64,000 nt of DNA from Chloroflexota bacterium (GCA_016219275.1 JACRBM010000040.1:1-64000), one strand, 5' to 3'. Positions 7,121-15,393 are shown, counted from the stretch's first letter. Program-made: numbers and translations. The notes: generated by a model from the letters alone, not told the origin.

Positions 7121-7738
7121 ATGCAAGTCAGCCGACGCATTGGGTGCAAAATGTTTCCGTGCGCGGGTGTGAATCACGACAATTACCTTGTTCCCAAAGT
7201 TGACATTGTGCCCGAAGCCGTCTCGATTGTGATGATCGCCGAAGCGTCGCCCGCCGATTCGCGCGATTACTTTTACGCGCGCGGCAAGCCGCTCTTCGCG
7301 CAGACCACGCTTCAAGCGTTCAACGATGCCGGTGCGGATGTTTCGTCCGTGCGCGACATTCTCAACCTGGGTGTGTACCTGACGACCGCGGTGAAATGCG
7401 GCAAGACCGGTTATGGCATCGCGACGAGTACGATCAAGGAATGTTCGCTCATTTTCGAAAAAGAGCTGGCGTTGTTTCCAAATGTGAAAGTATTTCTGCT
7501 GATGGGCGATGTTGCGATCAAGGCGGTCAATTACATCGCACAGCGAGCCGGCGAAGCAAGAGTGATTCCCGCCGGTTCGACGTACAAGATTCGCGGGGAG
7601 AAATATTTCTGGAACGGGAGACGCGCGTTCCCTTCGTACCTCCAAGCCGGTCCCAGTTTCTTCATCGAAAAGAGCAAGCGCAAGATGATCGCGCAAGATA
7701 TTGCGGACGCGCTAAGGTTGGTGAAACGTGATGCGTGA
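7121..7738 (+). CDS. Uracil-DNA glycosylase superfamily protein
   Basis: A 205-residue protein whose pattern fits a distinct branch of the UDG superfamily. VSIVMIAEASPADSRDYFY occupies the motif-A position, GVYLTTAVKCGK follows, then VFLLMGDVAIKAVN and a C-terminal FPSYLQAGPSF. Canonical family A-box and HPS residues are not evident, so DNA repair activity is uncertain. It sits between Mo hydroxylase subunit genes without sharing their function. The start follows GGAGGAAAA. The C-terminal codons (VKRDA) are written by a GTGATGC heptad array. Confidence 0.7.
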   Translation: MQVSRRIGCKMFPCAGVNHDNYLVPKVDIVPEAVSIVMIAEASPADSRDYFYARGKPLFAQTTLQAFNDAGADVSSVRDILNLGVYLTTAVKCGKTGYGIATSTIKECSLIFEKELALFPNVKVFLLMGDVAIKAVNYIAQRAGEARVIPAGSTYKIRGEKYFWNGRRAFPSYLQAGPSFFIEKSKRKMIAQDIADALRLVKRDA

Positions 7739-7750
7739 TGCGTGATGCGT
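7721..7750. repeat. GTGATGC heptad array overlapping a stop codon
   Basis: Three near-perfect GTGATGC units span the stop codon of the UDG-family gene, so the repeat provides part of its C-terminus. Confidence 0.75.
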
Positions 7751-7775
7751 CAAAAAATCAAAATTGGAGGAGACT

Positions 7776-8348
7776 GTGACGAAGTGTTTTCTAGTGTACT
7801 TAACGATTGTTCTGGTTCTTGCTACGGGTTGTGGAATTCAAATTGACGAACATGCAACTGAAACACGTGTCGCAGCAAAGATTTATGCTACTCAGACGGC
7901 AAACGCGCCTACAGTTACTCCGCAGCCGACAGTTACGTGTCCTACTCCATCTGTGGCGACTCGCCGGAGTACTACAGCCACACAAGTCTATCGGACGATC
8001 CTGACAGGCAAACACTTGAGCGAAGTTAGTCTTGGAGTAAGTCAATTAACCAATGTTCCTTACATTAGATTTTCCCTGACCCAGGATGGCACTGATATTT
8101 TGTCCGATTTTACACTCAAGCACACTGATGAATATTTGGGAATCACGGTGAACAAGATTGTAATCTCTTCGCCCATCATCCGTACGCCTATTCTGGAGAG
8201 TTCAGGCATCATCGAAGGAGCATACACACTGAAAGAAGCTCGAGAGATCAAAATGTTGCTTGAGTCTTGTCCATCTGTGTTGGAATTCGTTGAATTCGGC
8301 AACACACCATTGCCAATCGGCGAGATTATCCAAACCACCGGCTTTTAG
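7776..8348 (+). CDS. Lipoprotein with a stand-alone SecDF P1-head-like domain
   Basis: A 190-residue predicted lipoprotein. A short basic start and hydrophobic stretch end in the lipobox LATGC. A Thr/Pro-rich linker leads to a C-terminal domain resembling the P1 head subdomain of SecD: VSQLTNVPYIRFSLTQDG, then LGITVNKIVISSPIIRTPI and IIEGAYTLKEAREIKMLLES. In SecDF this periplasmic domain assists late protein export. Here it is tethered to a lipid without the transporter. GTG 7776 is chosen as start, with GGAGGAG five bases upstream. The DNA is visibly more AT-rich than the flanking enzyme genes, suggesting insertion into the cluster. Confidence 0.75.
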   Translation: MTKCFLVYLTIVLVLATGCGIQIDEHATETRVAAKIYATQTANAPTVTPQPTVTCPTPSVATRRSTTATQVYRTILTGKHLSEVSLGVSQLTNVPYIRFSLTQDGTDILSDFTLKHTDEYLGITVNKIVISSPIIRTPILESSGIIEGAYTLKEAREIKMLLESCPSVLEFVEFGNTPLPIGEIIQTTGF

Positions 8349-8405
8349 TCACCACGCAATTTGAAATTGAGCGTATTACCCATTCAGCAATAGATATTCC
8401 TGGCA

Positions 8406-8470
8406 ATTCACACATCACGCAATATGCCATTCGCAATTTGCAATTCGCCATTCACCATTCGCCCATTCAA
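8406..8470. repeat. CAATTCG/CCATTCG heptad array entering a coding sequence
   Basis: At least eight CATTCGC/CAATTCG-type units span the start of the GNAT gene and supply its ATG and first codons. Confidence 0.8.
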
Positions 8471-8897
8471 ACCAAGCGACCAAGCCCCAGTTCGCCGGCT
8501 AATTCTCGCCGGCTTGGGCGAACATTTCGGCTGGATTGACGAGACGCGCAACCCAGACCTGGACGACATAACTACTCACTACATCGCACGCGGCAACACT
8601 TTTCTCGTCGCAGAAAACAATGGAGAGATCGTCGGCACCGGCGCACTGATTGCCGAGAGCGAAAATACCGGACGCATCGTTCGAATGTCCGTTAGTCGGA
8701 TGTGCCGACGCGAAGGAATTGGACGCGCGTTAGTCAAGCATCTGCTCGATGTCGCGCGCCAGGAAGGTTTCATCCAAGTCCGCGTCTCCACCGAACCCGA
8801 TTGGCAAGACGCGATTGGTCTCTACAAACACTGCGATTTCACCGAATACAAGCACGATGAAATCGGCGCTTACTTTTCTCTCGCGCTTGACGAGTGA
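8424..8897 (+). CDS. GNAT-family N-acetyltransferase
   Basis: A 157-residue acetyltransferase. FTIRPFKPSDQAPVRRLI gives strand 1 and helix 1, FLVAENNGEIVGTGAL the central strands, VRMSVSRMCRREGIGRALV the acetyl-CoA pyrophosphate loop (RREGIG), and AIGLYKHCDFTEYKHDE the last strand-helix. Residues 1-12 (MPFAICNSPFTI) are encoded by the heptad array at 8406-8470. No Shine-Dalgarno is seen and no later start codon occurs before the conserved domain. The substrate is unknown. Confidence 0.88.
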   Translation: MPFAICNSPFTIRPFKPSDQAPVRRLILAGLGEHFGWIDETRNPDLDDITTHYIARGNTFLVAENNGEIVGTGALIAESENTGRIVRMSVSRMCRREGIGRALVKHLLDVARQEGFIQVRVSTEPDWQDAIGLYKHCDFTEYKHDEIGAYFSLALDE

Positions 8898-8904
8898 TTC
8901 ACGT

Positions 8905-8986
8905 GTCTCGCATCACGCAATTTGCAATTCGCTATTCGCCATTCGCAATTCGCCACTCGCAATTCGCAATTCGCATACGGAGTAAC
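8905..8986. repeat. CAATTCG heptad array upstream of the 2Fe-2S gene
   Basis: About ten CAATTCG/CCATTCG/CACTCG units fill the gap between the GNAT stop and the 2Fe-2S subunit start. The downstream gene has only CGGAG as ribosome binding site. Confidence 0.8.
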
Positions 8987-8988
8987 CC

Positions 8989-9447
8989 ATGTCCCAACAC
9001 GAAATCACCTTAACCGTCAACGGTTCGCACGAACGCGTAACCATCCCGTCGAACATGACCTTGCTCACGATGCTGCGCGAAGTACTTGTCCTTACCGGCA
9101 CCAAGAACGGGTGCGCGGCAGGTGAGTGCGGCGCGTGCACCGTTCTGCTCAACGGCGAGCCGGTCAACTCGTGCATGATGCTCGCGGTCGAAGCCGACGG
9201 CGCAAACATCGTCACCGTCGAAGGTCTCGCGCGCGACGGCACACTCGACAAGATTCAACAAAAATTTGTCGAACTTACCGGCGTCCAGTGCGGCTTTTGC
9301 ACGCCGGGAATGTTGATCAGTGCGCGCGCGTTGCTCGACCGCAATCCGCATCCAAGCGAAGCCGAAATCCAAGATGCCCTGCGCGGCAATTTGTGTCGTT
9401 GCACCGGCTACACGCGCATTGTGCAAGCAGTGCAAGAAGCGATATGA
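8989..9447 (+). CDS. 2Fe-2S subunit of a molybdenum hydroxylase (CoxS/XdhC type)
   Basis: A 152-residue subunit with the two iron-sulfur domains of the xanthine dehydrogenase family. The N-terminal ferredoxin-type cluster is bound by KNGCAAGECGACTVLLNG and a further Cys in NSCMML. The C-terminal helical domain carries QCGFCTPGM and GNLCRCTGY. It relays electrons from the Mo site to FAD. Full length; the start follows CGGAG. Partners are the FAD subunit (6164) and the Mo subunit (9555). Confidence 0.96.
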   Translation: MSQHEITLTVNGSHERVTIPSNMTLLTMLREVLVLTGTKNGCAAGECGACTVLLNGEPVNSCMMLAVEADGANIVTVEGLARDGTLDKIQQKFVELTGVQCGFCTPGMLISARALLDRNPHPSEAEIQDALRGNLCRCTGYTRIVQAVQEAI

Positions 9448-9541
9448 GGCGAAAAGCGAATAGCGAATAGCAAATAGCGATCTACTATCGGCTATTAGCC
9501 ATCTGCCATTCGCTATCCGCCATTCGCCATTTGCGATACGC
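9448..9541. repeat. Complementary GCGAATA / TATTCGC-type heptad arrays
   Basis: AGCGAAT units (left) and ATTCGCC/ATTAGCC units (right) flank a short centre, giving a long imperfect hairpin between the 2Fe-2S and Mo subunit genes. Confidence 0.8.
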
Positions 9542-9554
9542 AAGAGGAGACGCA

Positions 9555-11867
9555 ATGACTGAGATAATTGGTGAAAGCATTCCACGTGTTGATGCCGTTG
9601 ACAAAGTGACCGGCGCGGCGAAATTCGCGGACGATTTTCAATTCGGACCTGGGTTGCTGTACGGGCGACTCGTCCGCAGTCCACACCCGCACGCGCGCAT
9701 CAAAAAGATTGACGCGACCAAGGCGCTCGCACTTGCCGGCGTTAAAGCGATTGCAACCGGCGCGGACACGCCCGGTTATATCGGTTTGTATCTCCAAGAC
9801 CGCCACATCTTTGCGACCAACCGCGTCCGCTACATCGGCGACCCGGTCGCGGGCATTGTCGCGACGAGTGAAGAGATCGCGGAGCAAGCGGTGAAATTGG
9901 TCGAGGTCGAGTACGAAGTTTTACCTGCGGTGACCGATCCGCTCGACGCGATAAAACCCGATGCGCCGATTCTGCATCCTGACCTCGGCGCGTACACCGT
10001 CGCGAATTTTATTTTTCCAAAACCTGGGACGAACATTTCGAATCACTTCAAGGTTCGCAAGGGCGACATCGAAAAAGGGTTCGCGGAATCCGATGTGATC
10101 GTCGAAGGTGAATTTCGCGTGCCGCACATTCAACACGTCCCCATCGAACCGCACATCGCGGTCGCGCAAGTGGATTCAGGCAAGGTGACGTTGTGGGGCA
10201 GTAGCCAGTCGCCGTTCGCGCAACGCAACTTGATCGCGAAAGCATTGCACATCAGTCAGGGCGATTTGCGCGTGATCGCGCCGTACATCGGTGGCGGATT
10301 CGGCAGCAAAGCCGGCGTTTCGATGGAAGCGTGCGGGGTCGTGATGGCGATGAAAGTTCCCGGTCGTCCAGTTAAATTGCGCCTCACGCGCGAAGAAGAA
10401 TTTTTCACGACGTTCGTGCGCCAAGGTCTCGTCGCGCGCACCAAGGTCGGCGCGAAAAAAGACGGAAAACTCGTCGCGATGAAAACCGAGTACTACTGGG
10501 ACGCGGGTGCGTATACCGAGTACGGCGTGAACATGACGCGCGCCGGCGGCTACTCGTCCACCGGTCCGTACGAAATCCCAAACGTCCACGCCGATTCGTA
10601 CTGCTGTTACACGAATCATCCGGTCGGCGGACCGATGCGCGGATTCGGGATGCCGGAAATTCACTGGGGCATCGAGCAAGTGATGGATCAGGTCGCGGAA
10701 AAACTGGGCATGGATCCGCGTGCGTTTCGGTTGAAGAATTGTGTCAAGACCGGCGGCGATATCGTCACTGGTTGGAAGATGCACCCGATCGGTTTGGATC
10801 AGTGCATCGAAAAAGCCACCGCCGCGATTGACTGGGGCAAAAGAGAACCGGCGTCCGCGCCGCACAAGAAACGCGGCAAGGGTCTCGCGATCATGTGGAA
10901 AGCGCCGGCGATGCCGCCGAATGCTGGGTCGTCGTCGTACGTGCGACTCAACGAAGACGCGACCGTGACCCTGGGTCTCGGCGGACAAGAGATCGGGCAA
11001 GGCACGCACACCGTGATGGCGCAGATGGCGGCGGCGGCGCTCGGCGTGCCGATCAGTTGGATTCGCATCGCGACGCCGGTGGACACGCAGTACTCGCCGT
11101 ACGAATGGCAAACCGTCGCGTCGCGTCTTACGTGGAGCATGGGCAACGCCGTCGCCGAAGCGGCGCGTCACGCGCGCCAACAAATTCTCGAACTCGTCGC
11201 GGAACACTGGAACGAGAAAATCGAAAACCTCGATATCAAAGATGGCAACGTGATATCGTACCAGTCCGAGCAATCGCTCCCGCTCAAAGACATGGTGATT
11301 TACGGTTTGCCGAAAGAAGGCGATTGCGGTTGGCGCGGCGGTCCGATTGTCGGGCGTGGCAATTTCATGCCGACGTACGTCACGCGTCTCGACCCGGAAA
11401 CCGGGCAAGGTCCGCGTTCGGTTGTGCATTACACCGTCGGTTGCCAGGCAGTTGATCTCGAAGTGGACACGGAGACCGGGCAGATCGAAATTCTGCGCGT
11501 CGCCGCCGCGTTCGACGTCGGCAAAGCGATCAATCCCGACCAAGTGCGCGCGCAGATGGAAGGCGGCGTCGTGCAAGGCGCGTCGTCCGCGCTGTTCGAA
11601 AAACTTGATCTACGCGAGGGCAAGCCGCGCAATCCATCGTTCGTGGATTATCGCATCGCGACGAGTGTGGACATGCCGCACAAAATCATTCCGATCATCG
11701 TCGAGACCGCGCAGGACGATGGACCCTGGGGCGCGCGCGGCATCGGCGAGCACGCGATGGTGCCGACCGCGCCGGCAATTGCGAACGCGGTCTACAACGC
11801 GGTGGGCATTCGATTACCCAGCCCGCCGTTGAGTGCGGAGCGCGTGTACTTGGAAATGCAAAAATAG
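9555..11867 (+). CDS. Molybdopterin-binding catalytic subunit, xanthine dehydrogenase family
   Basis: The 770-residue large subunit that binds the molybdopterin cofactor and hydroxylates the substrate. It opens with IPRVDAVDKVTGAAKFADD. Cofactor contacts include IGGGFGSKAG, GGPMRGFGMPE, GGQEIGQGTHTVM and the C-terminal ARGIGEHAMVPTAP, whose GE holds the catalytic Glu of the family. The CO-dehydrogenase active-site loop (AYRCSFR) is absent, so CO oxidation is unlikely. An NCS2 permease upstream favours a purine-type substrate. Start ATG 9555 after AGAGGAGAC. Confidence 0.95.
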   Translation: MTEIIGESIPRVDAVDKVTGAAKFADDFQFGPGLLYGRLVRSPHPHARIKKIDATKALALAGVKAIATGADTPGYIGLYLQDRHIFATNRVRYIGDPVAGIVATSEEIAEQAVKLVEVEYEVLPAVTDPLDAIKPDAPILHPDLGAYTVANFIFPKPGTNISNHFKVRKGDIEKGFAESDVIVEGEFRVPHIQHVPIEPHIAVAQVDSGKVTLWGSSQSPFAQRNLIAKALHISQGDLRVIAPYIGGGFGSKAGVSMEACGVVMAMKVPGRPVKLRLTREEEFFTTFVRQGLVARTKVGAKKDGKLVAMKTEYYWDAGAYTEYGVNMTRAGGYSSTGPYEIPNVHADSYCCYTNHPVGGPMRGFGMPEIHWGIEQVMDQVAEKLGMDPRAFRLKNCVKTGGDIVTGWKMHPIGLDQCIEKATAAIDWGKREPASAPHKKRGKGLAIMWKAPAMPPNAGSSSYVRLNEDATVTLGLGGQEIGQGTHTVMAQMAAAALGVPISWIRIATPVDTQYSPYEWQTVASRLTWSMGNAVAEAARHARQQILELVAEHWNEKIENLDIKDGNVISYQSEQSLPLKDMVIYGLPKEGDCGWRGGPIVGRGNFMPTYVTRLDPETGQGPRSVVHYTVGCQAVDLEVDTETGQIEILRVAAAFDVGKAINPDQVRAQMEGGVVQGASSALFEKLDLREGKPRNPSFVDYRIATSVDMPHKIIPIIVETAQDDGPWGARGIGEHAMVPTAPAIANAVYNAVGIRLPSPPLSAERVYLEMQK

Positions 11868-11883
11868 TTGGATGGTTGGATAG

Positions 11884-12705
11884 TTGAATCGTTTGCTGGT
11901 CAGGTCTCGCAATATCGGCACAGCCAATTTAATCGGCGCGACCGCGCGCGAGTTGCTCGCGCGTTCGGATTTTTCCGGGCGCGTGATTGCGGTTGTGTCG
12001 GGCGCGGTGTACGTGCAAACAGACCCCCACCCCAACCCTCCCCCGTTCGCCAAAAGCGGGCGAACAAGTGAGGGAGAAATTGTGTGGCTCGCGCAAATGC
12101 ATTTGCCGATGCACGCGCGCGCGATCCTGGGTGCGTTCGATTTTTCCGCGTTGCGTGTGGGGATGGAATTGTATTTGGCTGTAGGGGCGACGCATGCATC
12201 ACCTCTACACATCGCCAATGCACGCGTGTGGCAACCGGCGACTATTGACCTGGCGCGTGTTGCACCGCGCCAGGTTGTGATCGCGCGAATACAAGACCTG
12301 ACAGGTTTTGGAAAACCTGTCAGGTCTTCGTTGTGCGATCTTATCGGCTTGGGCGAAGGATTAACACCAGCAGGCGACGATTTTGTCGGCGGATTCTTGT
12401 TCGCGCGGTGGCATTTGCACGCGGCGTATCCCGCTACGACGACCTGGGATCAACGCGCGGTGGATGACTTGCTCGAGTACGCGCGCACGCGGACGAACGA
12501 CATCAGCCACACCATTCTGCGCGACCACGCGCGCGGGCAAAGCGTCGCGCCGATACACGATCTTATTGCGGCGTTTCTCGCGCCGCAAACGAAAACGCCG
12601 AACGCGATTCAACACCACGTTCAGCGTTTGCTTGCAATCGGCAGCACATCCGGCAAAGAAATGCTCGCCGGGTTGCTAAATGGAATTACGAATTACGAAT
12701 TTTGA
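11884..12705 (+). CDS. DUF2877 protein carrying in-frame palindromic repeats
   Basis: A 273-residue DUF2877 protein; the family signature GLGEGLTPAGDDFVGG is at about residue 158. DUF2877 includes AllH of the E. coli oxamate carbamoyltransferase system, so it fits purine breakdown next to a Mo hydroxylase, but the AllF/AllG partners are not seen. The frame is interrupted, without being closed, by three repeat elements: a C-rich one encoding DPHPNPPPFAKSG, a 28-bp palindrome encoding VGATHASPL and a 36-bp palindrome encoding QDLTGFGKPVRSS. TTG 11884 is the only evident start and no ribosome binding site is clear. The 3' end is five bases from the convergent DUF1361 gene. Confidence 0.8.
   Translation: MNRLLVRSRNIGTANLIGATARELLARSDFSGRVIAVVSGAVYVQTDPHPNPPPFAKSGRTSEGEIVWLAQMHLPMHARAILGAFDFSALRVGMELYLAVGATHASPLHIANARVWQPATIDLARVAPRQVVIARIQDLTGFGKPVRSSLCDLIGLGEGLTPAGDDFVGGFLFARWHLHAAYPATTTWDQRAVDDLLEYARTRTNDISHTILRDHARGQSVAPIHDLIAAFLAPQTKTPNAIQHHVQRLLAIGSTSGKEMLAGLLNGITNYEF
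12024..12075. repeat. C-rich repeat inside DUF2877 gene
   Basis: A C-rich stretch, the hairpin GTTCGCC..GGGCGAAC and GTGAGGGAG match the genome's G/C-rich intergenic repeat style (compare 2862-2915). It is translated as a proline-rich insertion. Confidence 0.7.
12181..12208. repeat. 28-bp GTAGGGGCGA palindrome inside DUF2877 gene
   Basis: GTAGGGGCGACGCATGCATC followed by ACCTCTAC, a slightly decayed palindrome. A near-identical 28-bp copy lies in another gene at 50705-50732, and a related inverted pair at 44872-44923. Confidence 0.85.
12293..12328. repeat. 36-bp perfect palindrome inside DUF2877 gene
   Basis: AAGACCTGACAGGTTTT and AAAACCTGTCAGGTCTT are exact reverse complements around a two-base centre. 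The 36-bp length equals 12 codons, so the frame is kept. Confidence 0.9.
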
Positions 12706-12708
12706 TTT

Positions 12709-13410
12709 TCAACTTTCGATTTGCTCCACCTTCCTCTGCTCCGCCGACTTGAGCATCAAATAGGTCACGAGCATCAACCCCGCAAATAGCATCGTCACGC
12801 CGTACGTTTGTGAATGACGAATCGGATGCGCGAGCCGGATAAGAATATCCGCGAGAATGTTGTGCGGCTCGAAGAACACATCCCAGGAATTCCAATCGAG
12901 GAATCGCCCCAGGTAGATGCCGAATCCAGACGCGCCAATCGCGCCGAGTGCGAACAGCCAACCGATGACGCGTCCCAGAATTTTTTCGACGATGCTATGC
13001 ATCGTGCGGAGCGACGCGACACCCAGGAACAACCCCATCCACGCGAACGACGCGAGCATGCCAACATCGTACCACAGCGGCACCGGCTTGCGTTCGTGCA
13101 AATGCCACCAATCGGTAAGGAGGTACGGCGCGTTCGGCAAAAAAAGCAGCCACACGAAACTGGGGATCACGATCAGCCAAACGCGACGCGGGTAGCGCTG
13201 ATGCAAAATCGCGATCGTCAGCGCGCTGAGATACGGTACCCACGCGAGGAAACTGTCCCAAACGAGAAAGCGGAAATCCCATCGGCGCGTCAAGTAGAAA
13301 CGTCCGAGCAACAGGGCACCGGCGAGCAACGCGGAGAGCACGAGCGGATAGACGAGGTGATTCACGCAAAAGCGGTGCAGGCGGCAAAGAGACGCAAACG
13401 GATTCGACAT
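12709..13410 (-). CDS. DUF1361 membrane protein
   Basis: A 233-residue integral membrane protein with about six hydrophobic segments. The family signature is FLPNAPYLLTDWWHL near residue 95, preceded by WLIVIPSFVWLL. DUF1361 function is unknown. ATG 13410 is preferred because GGGAGG lies six bases upstream; an overlapping GTG at 13413 is possible. A good promoter (TTGACT-17-TATACT) lies at 13491-13519. Confidence 0.88.
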   Translation of the reverse strand: MSNPFASLCRLHRFCVNHLVYPLVLSALLAGALLLGRFYLTRRWDFRFLVWDSFLAWVPYLSALTIAILHQRYPRRVWLIVIPSFVWLLFLPNAPYLLTDWWHLHERKPVPLWYDVGMLASFAWMGLFLGVASLRTMHSIVEKILGRVIGWLFALGAIGASGFGIYLGRFLDWNSWDVFFEPHNILADILIRLAHPIRHSQTYGVTMLFAGLMLVTYLMLKSAEQRKVEQIES

Positions 13411-13490
13411 CACAGACCTCCCAGGTTGAAATCACAAACGAGCAGAGTGAGGCGGAACATTCGAAGATTGCTTTTGCGAAGACGCTCGCG

Positions 13491-13519
13491 AGTATAACCC
13501 AGCCATTTTGAAAAGTCAA
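13491..13519 (-). promoter_or_regulatory. Sigma70-type promoter for the DUF1361 gene
   Basis: Read on the minus strand: TTGACT (13519-13514), 17-bp spacer, TATACT (13496-13491). It is divergent from the acyl-CoA ligase promoter, the two -35 boxes being six bases apart. Confidence 0.8.
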
Positions 13520-13525
13520 ACCCCG

Positions 13526-13555
13526 TTGACAAAATGTATCGCTTCGTGGTATCTT
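13526..13555 (+). promoter_or_regulatory. Sigma70-type promoter for the acyl-CoA ligase
   Basis: TTGACA (13526-13531), 18-bp spacer, TATCTT (13550-13555). It leads into a leader of about 37 nt with AAGGAGG before ATG 13600. Confidence 0.75.
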
Positions 13556-13599
13556 GGTAACAACTGACCTGGCACTTGATTCATCTGCAAGGAGGCAAA

Positions 13600-15309
13600 A
13601 TGGACAAGCCCTGGCTCTCAAGTTACGAACCCGCTGTTCGTCCCAACCTCGAGTATCCCCCCGTGCCGATGCACCAATTCCTCGAAGACTCGGCGTCCAA
13701 GTACCCCGACCGTGCCGCCACCATTTTTGGTAATGTAGTCCATCAACTCGGCGGCGCGTTGATGGATGCGAAAATGTCGTATCGCCAACTGAATGATCTC
13801 GCGAATCGGCTGGCGAACGCGTTCATCGCGATGGGCATCAAGCAAGGCGACCGCGTCGCGATCTTTTTGCCGAACTGTCCCCAGTATCCCATCACGTATT
13901 ACGCCATCCTCAAAGCGGGCGCGGTCGTCGCGCCGAACAATCCGCTCTACGTCGCGCGCGAACTCGAACATCAACTCAACGATGCTGGCGCGGAAACGAT
14001 TGTGTGCCTCTCGCGCTTTTATCCGACCGTGCAAGCGGTGCGCGCGAAAACGAAATTGAAGAACGTCATCGTCGCAAACATCAAAGAGTATTTTCCGCCC
14101 GTGCTCAAAACGCTGTTCTCGCTCGCGGTCGAAAAGAAAGAAGGACACCGCGTCACGCTCGACCCAGGCGACAAGTGGTTTCAGGATGTACTGGCGAGCG
14201 CGCCCGCGACGAAACCGAATGTCACCGTGAAACCGGAAGATACCGCGGTGCTGCTCTACACCGGCGGCACGACCGGCGTTTCCAAAGGCGCTGAAATCAC
14301 GCACAAGAATCTCGTTGCGAACACACTGCAGACGCGCGCGTGGATGACCGGTTCGCGCGAGGGACAAGACGCGATCATGACCGCGCTCCCCTTGTATCAC
14401 TCGTATGCGATGACCGTCTGCATGAACTTTGGCATCGCGATTGGCGCGACGCTTATCCTGATCCCCAATCCGCGTGAACTGGAACACGTTTTGAAATCCA
14501 TTGACCGGCATCAACCGACGATGTTCCCCGGCGTGCCGACGATGTACGTCGCGATCAACAATTTCAAAGACCTCGCCAAGTACAACGTTCGCTCGATCAA
14601 AGCGTGCATCAGCGGCGCGGCGGGGTTGCCAGTGCAGGTGCAACAAAAATTCCAGGAACTTACCGGCGCGCGGTTGGTCGAGGGGTATGGCTTGAGCGAA
14701 GCGACGCCGGTCACGCACGCGAATCCGATTTTCGGCGAGAACCGCATTGGTACGATTGGCTTGCCCTGGCCCGACACGCTTTGCAAGTTGATGGATATCG
14801 AGACGGGCACGAAAGAGGTGCCAATCGGCGAACCGGGCGAGTTGGCGATTCAGGGTCCGCAAGTGATGAAAGGGTACTGGAACAAGCCGCAAGAAACCGC
14901 GAACACGTTACGGAACGGTTGGCTCTACACCGGCGACATTGCGGTGATGGACGAGCAAGGTTATTTCAAGATTGTGGATCGCAAAAAGGATATGATCATC
15001 GTCGGTGGGTTTAACGTGTACCCGCGTGACGTTGAAGAAGTTTTGTTCAAGCATCCCAAAGTGTTAGAAGCCACCGTCGCCGGCATTCCCGATCCGAAGA
15101 GCGGTCAGCGCGTCAAGGCGTATGTCGTGCTCAAGCCAGGGCAGACCGCCACGGTCGAAGAGTTGATGGCATTCTGTAAAGAGAACCTCACCGGCTACAA
15201 ACGTCCATCCGTCATCGAGTTCCGCGATTCGTTGCCCAAGACAATGGTCGGCAAAGTGTTGCGGCGCTACCTGGTCGAGGAAGATCAGAAGAAGGCGGCG
15301 CAGAATTAG
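13600..15309 (+). CDS. Long-chain acyl-CoA ligase (AMP-forming)
   Basis: A 569-residue adenylate-forming enzyme activating fatty acids to acyl-CoA with ATP. Motifs in order: the P-loop-like LLYTGGTTGVSKGAEITHKN, GYGLSEATPVT (A5), GWLYTGDIAVMDEQGYFKIV with the Asp that binds ATP, DRKKDMIIVGGFNVYPRDVE at the domain hinge, and the C-terminal catalytic Lys region LPKTMVGKVLRR. Full length for FadD-type enzymes. ATG 13600 follows AAGGAGG; a TTG further up lacks a site. Its own promoter lies at 13526-13555 and a terminator at 15394-15432. Confidence 0.95.
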   Translation: MDKPWLSSYEPAVRPNLEYPPVPMHQFLEDSASKYPDRAATIFGNVVHQLGGALMDAKMSYRQLNDLANRLANAFIAMGIKQGDRVAIFLPNCPQYPITYYAILKAGAVVAPNNPLYVARELEHQLNDAGAETIVCLSRFYPTVQAVRAKTKLKNVIVANIKEYFPPVLKTLFSLAVEKKEGHRVTLDPGDKWFQDVLASAPATKPNVTVKPEDTAVLLYTGGTTGVSKGAEITHKNLVANTLQTRAWMTGSREGQDAIMTALPLYHSYAMTVCMNFGIAIGATLILIPNPRELEHVLKSIDRHQPTMFPGVPTMYVAINNFKDLAKYNVRSIKACISGAAGLPVQVQQKFQELTGARLVEGYGLSEATPVTHANPIFGENRIGTIGLPWPDTLCKLMDIETGTKEVPIGEPGELAIQGPQVMKGYWNKPQETANTLRNGWLYTGDIAVMDEQGYFKIVDRKKDMIIVGGFNVYPRDVEEVLFKHPKVLEATVAGIPDPKSGQRVKAYVVLKPGQTATVEELMAFCKENLTGYKRPSVIEFRDSLPKTMVGKVLRRYLVEEDQKKAAQN

Positions 15310-15390
15310 CGCGAATGGCGGATAGCGGATAGTGGATAGCGAATGGCATGTTGCGTATGGCGTGATGCGTGATACGTGATTCGTAATGAA
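15310..15390. repeat. Heptad arrays (GCGGATA, GCGTGAT units)
   Basis: GCGGATAGCGGATAGTGGAT followed by GCGTGAT/ACGTGAT units directly after the ligase stop. No gene is present. Confidence 0.75.
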
Positions 15391-15393
15391 AGC

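Noticed and set aside
10176-11576. Long open frame on the minus strand across the Mo hydroxylase gene
   Set aside because: It is the antisense shadow of a strongly conserved gene; the translation is Arg/His-rich with no family pattern. Similar shadows in other GC-rich genes were also dropped.
9555-11867. Aerobic carbon monoxide dehydrogenase large subunit
   Set aside because: The diagnostic active-site loop AYRCSFR is missing and a nucleobase permease is encoded nearby, so only a general Mo hydroxylase is claimed.
13576-13599. TTG start eight codons upstream for the acyl-CoA ligase
   Set aside because: The AAGGAGG ribosome binding site lies between it and ATG 13600.
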